From an uncultured Oleiphilus sp. (GTDB lineage Bacteria > Pseudomonadota > Gammaproteobacteria > Pseudomonadales > Oleiphilaceae), in the NCBI GenBank assembly GCA_913020495.1, contig CAJWBJ010000013.1, forward strand, positions 1 through 53,247: a stretch of 53,247 nt of DNA. Reading direction: 5' to 3'. The notes beneath the pieces are model-generated. The model had not been told where the DNA came from, searched no databases, and worked only from the letters and a program-made list of their open reading frames with translations. The position numbers and the translations under genes are program-made. Positions 16,737-25,157 of the stretch are shown here, piece by piece; position 1 is the first letter of the stretch, and every line of letters starts with the position of its first letter.

Positions 16737-18152
16737 GTGTTAATTACAAAAATGCAGTCTTTATTAGTGTTTATTTTGTTGTCTATTCTAAGCTCTTCAG
16801 CTTTTTCCCTTGAACGAAAAGTGTTTTGTATTTGGGATCCTGTTGGTAGGAATGGCCCTGTCATGGCTTTTTACTCAGATGTAATACCCAAAGCCCAGGC
16901 ATGGGGTTTAAGTATTCGTTTTGTTGCTTATACTGATGAGCGGGTTGCTGCGAATGATTTCAAGGCAGGGCGTTGTGAAGCAGTGTTATTAACGAGTATT
17001 CTTGCTCGTCAGTTTGTTAAGTTTGGTGGCACAATGGATGCGATTGGAGCCATTAACTCTCAAAAAGGTTTGGAGTTAGCATTGGCCACTTTAGCGCGCC
17101 CACGAGCAGGCAAGCTAATGACAGAGGGTAACTATGAAGTGATTGCTACCTTTCCAGTGGGGTCCATGTTTGCTTTTGTAAATGACCGATCAATTAATAC
17201 AATTGATGCATTTGCAGGCAAAAAAATATCCATATTAAACGGTGACCCGCAAATGCAGAAATTTGCGGATTTAGCTGGTGCTTCTAAAGTAAATGTGTCG
17301 TTAGCGACATTTGCTGGTCGATTTAATAGCGGGGAAGTTGATATCGTTGTTATGCCAGCTTTAGCTTATAACACTTTTGAGCTTTACCATGGCTTGAAGG
17401 ATAAAGGCGGTATTATCGATTACCGATTATACTACGGCATGCTTCAGGCCATTGCTAAACGTGACCAGTTTCCTGAGGGGTTCGGGCACACCATGCGCCG
17501 TTATATTTTGACGCGTATGAAAGCGATGAAAAAAATGGTCAAGGATGCTGAACAAGAAATTCCGAAAAAATACTGGATAAAAACTAACCAGTTTGTAAAA
17601 GATGATATTGACCATTTTAGTAAACGTGTTCGCTTAGCATTGAAAGAGGACAAGGTAAACCATCCTGCGGCATTAAACCTTTTCTGGAAAATACGCTGTC
17701 GCTTAGATCGTTCAAGAGGTGAATGTAAGGAGTCTCCAGCTAAGAAAGATAAACGAGAGAAACAAGGTGTTATTAAGAAACCAAAACAGAAAAAATCAAA
17801 ATCTAAGAAGCTAGAACAGAAGAAGCTAGAACAGAAGAAACTAGAACAGAAGAAGCTAGAACAGAAGAAGCTAGAACAGAAGAAACTAGAACAGAAGAAA
17901 CTAGAACAGAAGAAACTAGAACAGAAGAAACTAGAACAGAAGCAACTAGAACAGAAGCAACTAGAACAGAAGCAACTAGAACAGAAGCAACTAGAACAGA
18001 AGCAACTAGCGCAAGAACGTGCACTGGAGCAAGAGAAGCTGGAGCGTGTGAAAGTAGAGCAAGCTTTAGAGCATGAGAAGAAAGAGCGTGAGAAGTTAGA
18101 AAAAGAGCTTGAAGAGCAGAAAAAACAGAAGCGAAGTTGGTGGCAATTTTAA
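16737..18152 (+). CDS. Periplasmic solute-binding-like protein (DUF6091-like) with a KKLEQ repeat tail
   Basis: 471 aa from a GTG with AAGGA about 12 nt upstream. The signal peptide covers about residues 1-24 (LLSILSSSAFSLE). The folded part (about 25-330) resembles type-2 periplasmic binding proteins: VFCIWDPVGRNGPVMAFYSD, GRCEAVLLTS, an ISILNGDPQMQKFADL hinge-like segment, and VDIVVMPALAYNTFELYHGL. The family has been annotated as a putative solute-binding protein of unknown ligand. The tail (about residues 357-471) is Lys/Glu/Gln-rich and probably coiled coil: 14 five-residue units and then EKLERVKVEQALEHEKKERE. The tail could span the periplasm or bind a partner. The gene stands alone and converges on bufC with a 10-bp gap. 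Confidence 0.7.
   Translation: MLITKMQSLLVFILLSILSSSAFSLERKVFCIWDPVGRNGPVMAFYSDVIPKAQAWGLSIRFVAYTDERVAANDFKAGRCEAVLLTSILARQFVKFGGTMDAIGAINSQKGLELALATLARPRAGKLMTEGNYEVIATFPVGSMFAFVNDRSINTIDAFAGKKISILNGDPQMQKFADLAGASKVNVSLATFAGRFNSGEVDIVVMPALAYNTFELYHGLKDKGGIIDYRLYYGMLQAIAKRDQFPEGFGHTMRRYILTRMKAMKKMVKDAEQEIPKKYWIKTNQFVKDDIDHFSKRVRLALKEDKVNHPAALNLFWKIRCRLDRSRGECKESPAKKDKREKQGVIKKPKQKKSKSKKLEQKKLEQKKLEQKKLEQKKLEQKKLEQKKLEQKKLEQKKLEQKQLEQKQLEQKQLEQKQLEQKQLAQERALEQEKLERVKVEQALEHEKKEREKLEKELEEQKKQKRSWWQF
17805..18014 (+). repeat. 14-copy, 15-bp in-frame tandem repeat (KKLEQ/KQLEQ)
   Basis: Unit AAGAAGCTAGAACAG is repeated 14 times without a break: nine KKLEQ units, four KQLEQ units and one KQLAQ. 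The copies are nearly identical in DNA, differing at an A/G third position and at the K-to-Q change (AAG/AAA to CAA). That points to recent slippage expansion. The length is a multiple of three, so copy-number change keeps the frame. Confidence 0.97.
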
Positions 18153-18162
18153 GTTAGTAGTT

Positions 18163-18942
18163 TCAGGTTAAGAAACCTAAGTTTAACCAATGCTGTAATA
18201 GCTGGAAGGCGCGTTCAGGAACTTGCTCTTCCGGCCACCATTCAAGCAAAGCTTCACATAAATACTGAAAATTATGGCCGTCTGCAATGGCTTGAAGCAG
18301 GCAGGCTTCATCGACTTCTACCGAACGATATTGTGTCACCAGCTCTTGCCGCCAAATCATCCATGTTTGAGCTTGTTTTAATTTTTTAATTTCTGGCGTT
18401 GTATCATCCTTTAACGCCAGCCATACTTCGACAGTATTCATTGAAAAATATTTCAAAGCAAAGCCGTGTGAAAGCTCAAACGTAAGTGTTGGCCACTTTT
18501 CCCCTGGAATATTTTGTAGGTAATCTACAGCCAAGGCCTTACAGTTTTTTGCGTTGAAGGTTGTTCTGAGTTGCCATTCAAAATCACATAATTCGATAGC
18601 AATGGTATGGTTTTTTAACGAATCAAAGTAGCGTATGAATTCTGGGAGATGTGCGCAAAAATTATTAATAGAAGGTTGGTGTGATGGGTAAGCATTAATA
18701 TAGGCAGAGCATAAAGGGTGGTATAGATCATCACCAATTAATTTTCCTAGGCAAGGAAAGTCGCTATCTATTACCCCATAAAGTCGGGCCCGATATGCAT
18801 TTTGATATATAGATATTCGCTGTTCCGGGGTGATCTTACCCTCTTCACACAGTAGATGTTTGAAGTTGTTTTCTTTATTCTTATCAGTTTGTTCAGCATA
18901 GATGCAGGCGATGAAATCACTTTGAAGCTGCTTAAGAGTCAT
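18163..18942 (-). CDS. bufC: BufC/HvfC-like partner protein (DUF2063)
   Basis: 259 aa. The N-terminal domain (MTLKQLQSDFIACIY, then RISIYQNAYRARLYGVIDSDFPCLGKLIG) is the DUF2063 signature. In characterised bufferin and HvfA systems this protein partners the MNIO enzyme and presents the precursor peptide; it was once called a putative DNA-binding domain. The C-terminal half (WPTLTFELSHGFALKYFSMN and a LLEWWPEEQVPERAFQLL end) fits the second domain. It overlaps bufB by 4 nt (ATGA), so the two are coupled. Confidence 0.88.
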   Translation of the reverse strand: MTLKQLQSDFIACIYAEQTDKNKENNFKHLLCEEGKITPEQRISIYQNAYRARLYGVIDSDFPCLGKLIGDDLYHPLCSAYINAYPSHQPSINNFCAHLPEFIRYFDSLKNHTIAIELCDFEWQLRTTFNAKNCKALAVDYLQNIPGEKWPTLTFELSHGFALKYFSMNTVEVWLALKDDTTPEIKKLKQAQTWMIWRQELVTQYRSVEVDEACLLQAIADGHNFQYLCEALLEWWPEEQVPERAFQLLQHWLNLGFLT

Positions 18943-19811
18943 AATTTTCTCTCGTCTTGAGCGACATTAAAAATAGACCTGACTTCATCTAATTCAGTAA
19001 GGAGCTCTTCTAATGGCGGAAAGTTATCATCGCGTTCGATCATGACTGAAACAGGTCCAAAATGTTCTACAGCTTGTTTATAAAGTTGTAAAACAGGTGC
19101 TGCAATTGATGCGTCATGCGTATCAATAATATAGTCACCATGATCGGAGTGACCTGCCAGGTGATGTTGCACGACGCGTTCTTGTGGTACGCCTTTAATA
19201 TAGTCAAGAGGGTCAAAGTTATGATTACGAGCATTTACGTATATATTATTAATATCTAGCAACAGATAGCAATCAGCCTCTTCACACACGCTTGTTAAAA
19301 ACTCCCATTCAGTCATTTTGGAATCTTTAAAGCTTAAATAGCTTGAAAGGTTTTCTATTAGAATAGGACGTTCAAGGTGATCTTGTATTTGGCGAATACG
19401 TGAGCTGATATGCTGAATGCTTTCTTCATGAAATGGCAAGGGTAACAGGTCATGTGTATTGTGAGAATTTACGCCTGTCCAACAGCAGTGATCAGAAACC
19501 CATATTGGTTGGACATGTTCTATTAGCTGCTTAAGCTCATTGAGGTAATCCATATTTAATGGGTCTGTTGACGCAATATTCATTGATACGCCGTGCATGG
19601 CAATGGGGTAGCGTTCTTTAAACAGATCTAGAAAATAAAGAGGTTTCCCTCCTTCAACTAAATAGTTCTCAGAAATTATTTCGAGCCAGTCAATATTTGG
19701 TTCTTGGTCTAGAATAGCGTGATAATATTCCGGGCGTAAGCCAAGCCCAAAGCCATGAAAAGGTTTTTGATTACATGGATAGGGGAGTTGTTTTTTTGTA
19801 GGTACCAACAT
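18939..19811 (-). CDS. bufB: BufB/HvfB-like multinuclear non-heme iron oxidative enzyme (DUF692)
   Basis: 290 aa TIM-barrel MNIO enzyme, which converts cysteines of the precursor to copper-binding heterocycles. Family metal-site segments are present in order: IAMHGVSMNIAS, VSDHCCWTG, ILIENLSSYLSF, LLLDINNIYVNARNH, HHLAGHSDHGDY with DTHD, and VMIERDDNFP. The N-terminal FGLGLRPEYY and IDWLEIISENYL are also typical. It starts at ATG 19811 with no good ribosome-binding site, 84 nt after the bufA stop and beyond a terminator-like hairpin, so it is probably made in smaller amounts than the precursor. Confidence 0.93.
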   Translation of the reverse strand: MLVPTKKQLPYPCNQKPFHGFGLGLRPEYYHAILDQEPNIDWLEIISENYLVEGGKPLYFLDLFKERYPIAMHGVSMNIASTDPLNMDYLNELKQLIEHVQPIWVSDHCCWTGVNSHNTHDLLPLPFHEESIQHISSRIRQIQDHLERPILIENLSSYLSFKDSKMTEWEFLTSVCEEADCYLLLDINNIYVNARNHNFDPLDYIKGVPQERVVQHHLAGHSDHGDYIIDTHDASIAAPVLQLYKQAVEHFGPVSVMIERDDNFPPLEELLTELDEVRSIFNVAQDERKL

Positions 19812-19840
19812 AAAAAGACTGATGAAATCAAAAGGTATAA

Positions 19841-19872
19841 ATAAAAAGAAAGCGAACTAAAGTTCGCTTTCT
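19841..19872 (-). terminator. Attenuator-like terminator between bufA and bufB
   Basis: Read on the minus strand, AGAAAGCGAAC pairs perfectly over 11 bp with GTTCGCTTTCT (19862-19872 with 19847-19857, 4-nt loop). A T-rich tract (TTTTTATTTAT) follows. It lies after the bufA stop and before bufB. Partial read-through would give much precursor and less enzyme, a usual arrangement in RiPP operons. Confidence 0.85.
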
Positions 19873-19895
19873 AGGTGGATTGAATGCAGGTTAAT

Positions 19896-20156
19896 CTACT
19901 TAATTGTGCCACCTTTTTCAGCGCATTCACCTTCGGTCATAGCTAAAAATCCTTGGCCTTTACAAGAACCCATGCCTTTGCAAGAGTTATTCTCGCCGCC
20001 GCAATCATTCTGGCCTTTACAGCTATTGACACCATAGCAATGGATGTTTTCTTCAGCCATTGTAGGGCTGGCAACTGTTGCCATTGATGCATATCCTACA
20101 AAGCTTGCAGCGGCAACAGCTAAGGCTGCACCAGATATTTTTTTCTTAGCAGTCAT
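19896..20156 (-). CDS. bufA: Bufferin-type copper-binding RiPP precursor (BufA-like)
   Basis: 86 aa. Residues 1-34 are a Sec-type signal peptide (KKK, a hydrophobic stretch, then a cleavage region near MATVASPTMAEE). The mature part has six cysteines at 40, 46, 52, 59, 65 and 78, in the Gly/Asn/Lys-rich pattern CYGVNSCKGQNDC then NNSCKGMGSCKGQGF, ending with a distal EGEC. This spacing looks closer to the BufA2 than to the BufA1 (DUF2282) pattern, from memory of the families. Cysteines are modified by BufB/BufC and the product sequesters copper in the periplasm. The start has GGAG 7 nt upstream. It is the first gene of bufA-bufB-bufC. Confidence 0.87.
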   Translation of the reverse strand: MTAKKKISGAALAVAAASFVGYASMATVASPTMAEENIHCYGVNSCKGQNDCGGENNSCKGMGSCKGQGFLAMTEGECAEKGGTIK

Positions 20157-20339
20157 TATAATTCTCCAGTTAGTATTAATTGAATGAGCCTGAGAAGGGT
20201 CAATCTTGTGGTCATGTGGTTTGACAAGGGTTATTTTTTAAAGTTCATTTGTACCCCAAAGACGAGTTTTAAGACTTTTTACTCGTAAATGCAATTAATC
20301 TGTCTAGATAGTAATAATGGAAGTCATTTATGAAATGGT

Positions 20340-20365
20340 GAGGGAGGGTGCTTGTCCCCTCCCTC
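20340..20365. terminator. GC-rich hairpin downstream of the RND transporter
   Basis: GAGGGAGGG pairs perfectly with CCCTCCCTC across an 8-nt loop, 11 nt after the transporter stop (minus strand). There is no U tract on either side, so it may be a 3'-end stabiliser or an incomplete terminator. Confidence 0.5.
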
Positions 20366-20376
20366 TATCGATCAAA

Positions 20377-22671
20377 TTATTTTGAAGGCGTGGCGACTTT
20401 TTTGCCGCCGGTCTTAAGTAATAAAGCTGGAAGCGCGATAAAATCAAAAATTAGCGCAAGTGATATCGTACAGGCAGTGAATATTCCCATGTAAGCATTC
20501 ATATTAAAGTCTGAGAGTGCGAGCACTAAAAATCCAGAAACCAGAACAAAAGTGGTTACCCAAAGCGCAGTGCCGACAGTTTTAAACGCATATTGAACTG
20601 CTTGCTCACTGCTGTAACCTTTTTCCCTGATTGCCCTGCGGTATTTGCTTAGAAAGTGGACGGTATCATCGACCACAATACCTAAGATCATCCCCGTTGC
20701 TGTACCAACAGAAATCCCTACATTGCCGTTAAACATTCCCCAAAGGCCAAAAGCTGCACCTATAGGGATTAAGTTGGGAATTAAGCTAATTAAGCCAAGT
20801 TTTACTGACTTCAAAACAATAATCATAATGATGCAAATAACGATTAAGGCGTAGGTTACGCCTGATACCATGCTTACGACATTTCGTTTTCCTATATGAG
20901 AAAACATAATATTCGGGCTTGCAGCATAAAACTCAGAAATATCAGTGTTGGTTCGAAGCCAGTCTGCAAACTCTTGTTCGAGCTCTAAGGTTCGAATACT
21001 TGAAATGTTATCAAGAACGATGGTTAGTTTTATTGAAGACTTATCAACATTTAATTGGTTGTTTAAATCTAAACCATAAGGCAATGACATCTCATAAAGC
21101 AGCAGATATTGTGCTGCTAACTCTTTAGATTCGGGTAATTTAAAATAATCAGGGTTATCGGCATGCATATTTTTATTTAAGCGTTTGAAAATTTCAGTAA
21201 TAGTTTCAACATGCACTACTTCATCATGTGTTTTAACCCACTCACTAAACGCTTCGACTTGACGTAAAAACTGAGGTTGGCTAATTCCTCCAGATTCATT
21301 GGTGATTAGAGAATATTCCATCGTATAGATGCCAGATAGGTTAGCCGCAGTAAAATCAGTATCCTGTCTAAAATCGACACTTGTTTTGAAGTACTTAACA
21401 AATTCATCATTAATTTTATTAAGTGGAATTGCGGCAAAAATAAAGGCTGCAATTAGAGCGGTGCAAATTAATATTTTTGTACTGTTTCTAATGACAAATA
21501 AAGCAATCGCATCAATATACTTATGTGCTCTATTATCGTGTTGTTTAACGCGTACAGGTAGAACCATTATCAGAGCAGGAAGTAATAAAGTTGAAAGGAA
21601 GAATGCGGCAATCACCCCCATAGCCACTGTGTTTCCTAAATCACGGAAGGGAGGAACTTCACTGAAGTTCATGGTTAAGAACCCAAGAACCGTCGTTACG
21701 CTAGTAATAAATACGGGCTGAAGATTTATTCGAATACTTTCTTGCATGGCTTCTGCCTTAACCATGCCGTTTCTCATGTTAAAGAGAAAAGTCACCAGAA
21801 TATGTACGCAGTCAGCTACTGCCATGGTCATTATAACCGTCGGTGCAACAGTTGAAGGCCCTGTCAGCGTCCAGCCTAACCAGCCAAACATTCCCATAGC
21901 GCTTGCAATGGATAGTACAATTATTACCATCGTGGTGAGCGTACCGGTGATGGAACGTAAAAGTAGTAATAACGTAATAAAAATAATAAGAAACATAACG
22001 GGAAAAAGGCTTTTCATATCTTTTTGGGCCGATTCCGAAAAGGCATTTCCTAGCATGACGCTTCCCGTTATGTAGACCTCTACATCAGGATAATCCAAAC
22101 GGTATTGCTCAATCATTTCGCGAGCATATTTAACTGTTTCCGGAATTTCCATTTCCGTCAACTGAGGAAGCTGAACCGTTGCATTTACAGCCGTGACATG
22201 TGCTTTAGGTGAAAGTAACCGATGTAAAAGCAAGGGCTCGTTGAGTGCGATATTCTTAACGCGTTGAAGATCTGCCTCGGCAGGAAACTCGACTAAATCA
22301 TTTACCAATAAGTCATCTTCTTCAGCTTCGGTGTACTGAAAATTAGTAACTGAATCGACACGAGTCGAATAAGGCAGTTGCCAGGCGCGCTCAGTTAAGT
22401 CTTTTACTGCGCCTAACATCTCATGAGTAAATACCTGTTCATTCTTGGGGTGCAGCACAAAAATAATATTGTCAGATTTCGAATAAGTATTTTGAAGGGT
22501 TTCAAACGCTACAAGTTGTTCGTTATCCTCCGAAAAGAAGACGCGGTAGTTTGAACTAAAGCCAATCGTAGCGGCTCCGCGAGCGATCAAAAAAACGATG
22601 GCGATACTAGCGATAATAATAAGCCATCGCCAGCGAATAATTGAAGCTGCAAATTTATCGACCATATTCAT
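20377..22671 (-). CDS. RND-superfamily MMPL-type exporter (HAE3-like)
   Basis: 764 aa inner-membrane protein with the two-fold RND plan. TM1 is at about 13-32 (WRWLIIIASIAIVFLIA). A large periplasmic loop follows, then a six-helix MMPL block from about 220 to 375 (MFLIIFITLLLLLRSITGTL, then TMAVADCVHILV), TM7 at about 393, a second loop, and a second block from about 600 to 755 (MILGIVVDDTVHFLSKY). The short length and lack of the large drug-pump loops fit the HAE3/hopanoid-exporter-like group that moves lipids or hydrophobic compounds. No membrane-fusion partner is adjacent. The start has AAGGA just upstream. It is divergent from a LysR regulator, the likely controller. Confidence 0.88.
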   Translation of the reverse strand: MNMVDKFAASIIRWRWLIIIASIAIVFLIARGAATIGFSSNYRVFFSEDNEQLVAFETLQNTYSKSDNIIFVLHPKNEQVFTHEMLGAVKDLTERAWQLPYSTRVDSVTNFQYTEAEEDDLLVNDLVEFPAEADLQRVKNIALNEPLLLHRLLSPKAHVTAVNATVQLPQLTEMEIPETVKYAREMIEQYRLDYPDVEVYITGSVMLGNAFSESAQKDMKSLFPVMFLIIFITLLLLLRSITGTLTTMVIIVLSIASAMGMFGWLGWTLTGPSTVAPTVIMTMAVADCVHILVTFLFNMRNGMVKAEAMQESIRINLQPVFITSVTTVLGFLTMNFSEVPPFRDLGNTVAMGVIAAFFLSTLLLPALIMVLPVRVKQHDNRAHKYIDAIALFVIRNSTKILICTALIAAFIFAAIPLNKINDEFVKYFKTSVDFRQDTDFTAANLSGIYTMEYSLITNESGGISQPQFLRQVEAFSEWVKTHDEVVHVETITEIFKRLNKNMHADNPDYFKLPESKELAAQYLLLYEMSLPYGLDLNNQLNVDKSSIKLTIVLDNISSIRTLELEQEFADWLRTNTDISEFYAASPNIMFSHIGKRNVVSMVSGVTYALIVICIIMIIVLKSVKLGLISLIPNLIPIGAAFGLWGMFNGNVGISVGTATGMILGIVVDDTVHFLSKYRRAIREKGYSSEQAVQYAFKTVGTALWVTTFVLVSGFLVLALSDFNMNAYMGIFTACTISLALIFDFIALPALLLKTGGKKVATPSK

Positions 22672-22680
22672 ATTTCCTTC

Positions 22681-22694
22681 TGACTATTGAGTCA
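22681..22694. repeat. Short inverted repeat at the RND gene start
   Basis: TGACT at 22681-22685 and AGTCA at 22690-22694 are separated by 4 bp, 9 bp upstream of the transporter start codon. It may be an operator half or chance. Confidence 0.3.
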
Positions 22695-22859
22695 TATTTG
22701 ATGAGTACGCTAGGATTCTTATTTTTAATAAATATCCACTTTAAAGACTTTAGATCCAAAACAAAATGATAATTAAAGAGCATTACTACTTTTATTAAAC
22801 TAGAAATAGATTCTAAACTTGTTCCTATTTTGTGTGTAATAGGCTAAATTTAAAATCAC

Positions 22860-22877
22860 TGTTCCAGTATTGGAACA
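22860..22877. promoter_or_regulatory. Perfect palindrome, likely LysR-regulator operator
   Basis: TGTTCCAGTATTGGAACA is a perfect 7-4-7 inverted repeat about 60 bp before the LysR start in the divergent RND/LysR spacer. A further half-site TGTTCC lies at 22820-22825. LysR-type regulators usually bind dyad sites upstream of their own gene, so this is the probable recognition site (inference). Confidence 0.65.
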
Positions 22878-22937
22878 AAATGACGATATAAGTGAGTCTT
22901 AGTAAGGTCAGTCAAAATACTAAAACAGAGGCGTATT

Positions 22938-23906
22938 ATGCAAGATTTAAATGAAATGGCCATTTTTGCTGTTGTTGTAGGCTCAGGTAGTTTTACGAAA
23001 GCGGCAGAAAAGCTTAAATTACCTAAATCTACTGTTAGTCGAAAAGTCAGTCAATTAGAAAAAAGAATTAGTGTTCGTTTAATAAACCGCACAACACGTA
23101 ACCTTAAACCGACTGAAACGGGCAAACTGTATTACCAGCACTGCCTCAAAATGCTGGAGCAAGCAGAAGAGGCTGATCGGGTTGTGAATAATATGCAAGC
23201 TGAACCGAGTGGTTTACTTCGTATTAGTACGCCGCTTTCATTTGGAACACCTTTCTTTGTTGGTGCAATAAAACGCTTTTTAGATCAGTACCCTAAAGTC
23301 GATGTTGAAATTATCTCCGACGACAAACAGGTTGACATGCTGGATCAAGAAGTCGATATCGCTTTTAGAATTGGCCCGTTATCTGATTCAAGTTTAGTGG
23401 CAAGAAATTTGGGAACAGCTCGTTTGTCTCTGTGTGCATCCCCTACATATTTAGCCAAGCATGGCGTGCCTAAAAATCTGAATGATTTAGATAAACATAC
23501 TTGTTTATCGCACCCCCTTTCTCCTTGGGTTTTTAGAGGCCCAAATGGGCAGATTGAAGTTGAACCAAAATCCAGAATGATTACTAATGATATGGAAATG
23601 CTTAGAAAGATGACCATTGAAGGCTTGGGGGTTGGCGCCGCTCCCCAAATATTAATTAGTGAAGATATTCGGGAAGGACGTTTGATTACAGTCTTGCCTG
23701 AAACGCCCTTTGTCGAGCGAACTTTCTATCTGGTTTATCCTAGTCGTCGTGAACCGCCTTCAAAAGTAGTTGCCTTTACAGAATTTATATTCTCAAGTTG
23801 TCAGCCAATACCTCCATGGGAAACGTTAACAGATGTCTTTAACACTAACCCTCATTTAGAAAGTGTCAAAGTGGCTTCTGATAAATTACGGCCAGTAGGA
23901 AGCTAA
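22938..23906 (+). CDS. LysR-family transcriptional regulator
   Basis: 322 aa. The winged-helix DNA-binding domain covers residues 1-62 (FAVVVGSGSFTKAAEKL, LPKSTVSRKVSQLEKRI, VRLINRTTRNLKPTETG). The effector-binding domain begins near 88 (GLLRISTPLSFGTPFFV) and belongs to the CrgA-like subgroup by its PLSFG and DIAFRIGPL blocks. GAGG precedes the ATG. It is divergent from the RND exporter and very probably controls it; the inducer is unknown. The smrA start follows directly after its stop. Confidence 0.92.
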   Translation: MQDLNEMAIFAVVVGSGSFTKAAEKLKLPKSTVSRKVSQLEKRISVRLINRTTRNLKPTETGKLYYQHCLKMLEQAEEADRVVNNMQAEPSGLLRISTPLSFGTPFFVGAIKRFLDQYPKVDVEIISDDKQVDMLDQEVDIAFRIGPLSDSSLVARNLGTARLSLCASPTYLAKHGVPKNLNDLDKHTCLSHPLSPWVFRGPNGQIEVEPKSRMITNDMEMLRKMTIEGLGVGAAPQILISEDIREGRLITVLPETPFVERTFYLVYPSRREPPSKVVAFTEFIFSSCQPIPPWETLTDVFNTNPHLESVKVASDKLRPVGS

Positions 23907-23907
23907 G

Positions 23908-24492
23908 GTGTCTGATAAAGAGAGCATGTCAGGTGACCAGTCTTTTATTCAGGAAATGTCAGATGTTGAGCCGCTAAAACAAACTCAGGTAACGCTGAAA
24001 AAAATGACTGAAGACACGCCGGGGCATGTTGTCAGGCGTAGTCTTGCCGTAGAAAATAAAACACTGGTAGATCCTCTGATGTCGGCAGGTATCCTAAACT
24101 TAAAGTCGAATGATATTTTGGCTTTTCGTAGTGATGGTGTGCAGCATGGTGTTTATAAAAAGCTAAGGATGGGACGATATGAAATTGATGCATGCCTGGA
24201 TTTACACCGCTTGACAGTTGAAGAGGCTCGAAAAGATGTTTACAGTTTCTTAAATGATTGCTATCAATATGATTTGAGAGTTGTGATTATTCTCCATGGA
24301 AAGGGAGACCGAAACCCTGAAAAAATAGCGACCTTGAAAAGTCATTTAGCTGTGTGGCTTCCACAAATTGATGAAGTTCTGGCATTCCACTCTGCACTGA
24401 AACAGCATGGAGGCACAGGCGCTGTTTACGTCATGCTCAAGAAGAGCAACCAGGCAAAACAGACTAATCGAGAGCAGTATGGTTTGAAGTAA
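23908..24492 (+). CDS. smrA: Smr-domain DNA endonuclease SmrA
   Basis: 194 aa from a GTG with AGGAA upstream; an ATG six codons in is an alternative. The N-terminal region has DVEPLKQTQVTL, as in E. coli SmrA (YdaL). The mid segment FRSDGVQHGVYKKLRMGRY also matches YdaL. The Smr domain at about 90-180 has the family motifs LDLHRLTVEEAR, ILHGKG and HGGTGAVYVMLKK. Smr domains nick DNA; the cellular role of SmrA is not settled. It starts one base after the LysR stop, so it is probably co-transcribed, perhaps only by proximity. Confidence 0.9.
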   Translation: MSDKESMSGDQSFIQEMSDVEPLKQTQVTLKKMTEDTPGHVVRRSLAVENKTLVDPLMSAGILNLKSNDILAFRSDGVQHGVYKKLRMGRYEIDACLDLHRLTVEEARKDVYSFLNDCYQYDLRVVIILHGKGDRNPEKIATLKSHLAVWLPQIDEVLAFHSALKQHGGTGAVYVMLKKSNQAKQTNREQYGLK

Positions 24493-24577
24493 AATCATTG
24501 TGTGAATATTAATAATGCTGGTTTAATTTAATTCTTTTAAGTTTATAAGTCTGTTCTAAAGTGGTGGTCGTGTTCTA

Positions 24578-24606
24578 TTGACAGTGTTGTTTGCTTACGT
24601 CATTCT
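24578..24606 (+). promoter_or_regulatory. Possible sigma-70 promoter of the molybdenum hydroxylase operon
   Basis: TTGACA at 24578-24583, a 17-bp spacer and a weak CATTCT hexamer at 24601-24606, ending 35 bp before the start codon at 24642. The -35 is perfect but the -10 matches only half of the consensus, so an activator may be needed. Confidence 0.35.
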
Positions 24607-24641
24607 GGCTTGCTAATAAAAACTCCAAAAGAGGCAGGTTT

Positions 24642-25148
24642 ATGCTGATCAAATTAAACGGCGTTGAAAAACAAATTGATGTTGATTCAGACACTCCATT
24701 GCTCTGGGTGATTCGTGATGAAGTCGGCCTGAAAGGAACAAAGTTTGGTTGTGGCAAAGGTCTGTGTGGTGCCTGTACTGTACACTTAAACGGTGTTGCA
24801 ATTCGTTCATGCATTACGCCTGTTTCTGCTATAGAAGGTCAGTCTATTAGCACTATTGAAAGCCTGACTTCGGAAGACGGCACATTACACCCCTTACAGA
24901 AAAGCTGGATTTCTCATAATGTTCCCCAGTGTGGTTACTGTCAATCCGGACAATTAATGTCTGCTACTGCGTTGTTATCCATGAATCCAAACCCTAATGA
25001 TGATGATATTGACTTGGCCATGTCAGGCAATATTTGTCGGTGCGGCACATATCCCCGTATTAAAGCTGCCATCAAAGATGCAGCAAAGAACTTAAATAAT
25101 AAGAATGCACAAGCGATGGGTCATCTCGCTTATGAAATTAAAGTATAG
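24642..25148 (+). CDS. 2Fe-2S subunit of a molybdenum hydroxylase (IorA-like)
   Basis: 168 aa from the ATG at 24642, chosen because GAGG lies just upstream; an in-frame TTG 51 nt earlier only adds a non-family lead. The plant-type ferredoxin site is [18 protein letters not shown] plus the following Cys. The second cluster domain is [12 protein letters not shown], then [11 protein letters not shown]. It carries electrons from the Mo centre in enzymes such as isoquinoline 1-oxidoreductase or periplasmic aldehyde dehydrogenase. No signal peptide is present, so it would be exported with the Tat-bearing large subunit. It is first in a three-gene operon. Confidence 0.93.
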   Translation: MLIKLNGVEKQIDVDSDTPLLWVIRDEVGLKGTKFGCGKGLCGACTVHLNGVAIRSCITPVSAIEGQSISTIESLTSEDGTLHPLQKSWISHNVPQCGYCQSGQLMSATALLSMNPNPNDDDIDLAMSGNICRCGTYPRIKAAIKDAAKNLNNKNAQAMGHLAYEIKV

Positions 25149-25157
25149 GGGGGTGAG

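Noticed and set aside
17805-18014. Possible CRISPR or non-coding satellite array
   Set aside because: Units are contiguous with no spacers, are 15 bp long, and read in frame within a good gene.
17803-18024. Leftward open frame reading VLVAS/VLVSS repeats
   Set aside because: It is the antisense of the KKLEQ repeat. The frame stays open only because the 15-bp unit has no stop on that strand.
21329-22075. Rightward open frames of 130 and 109 codons inside the RND gene
   Set aside because: They are antisense to a membrane protein gene with full family motifs. They lack ribosome-binding sites and recognisable sequence.
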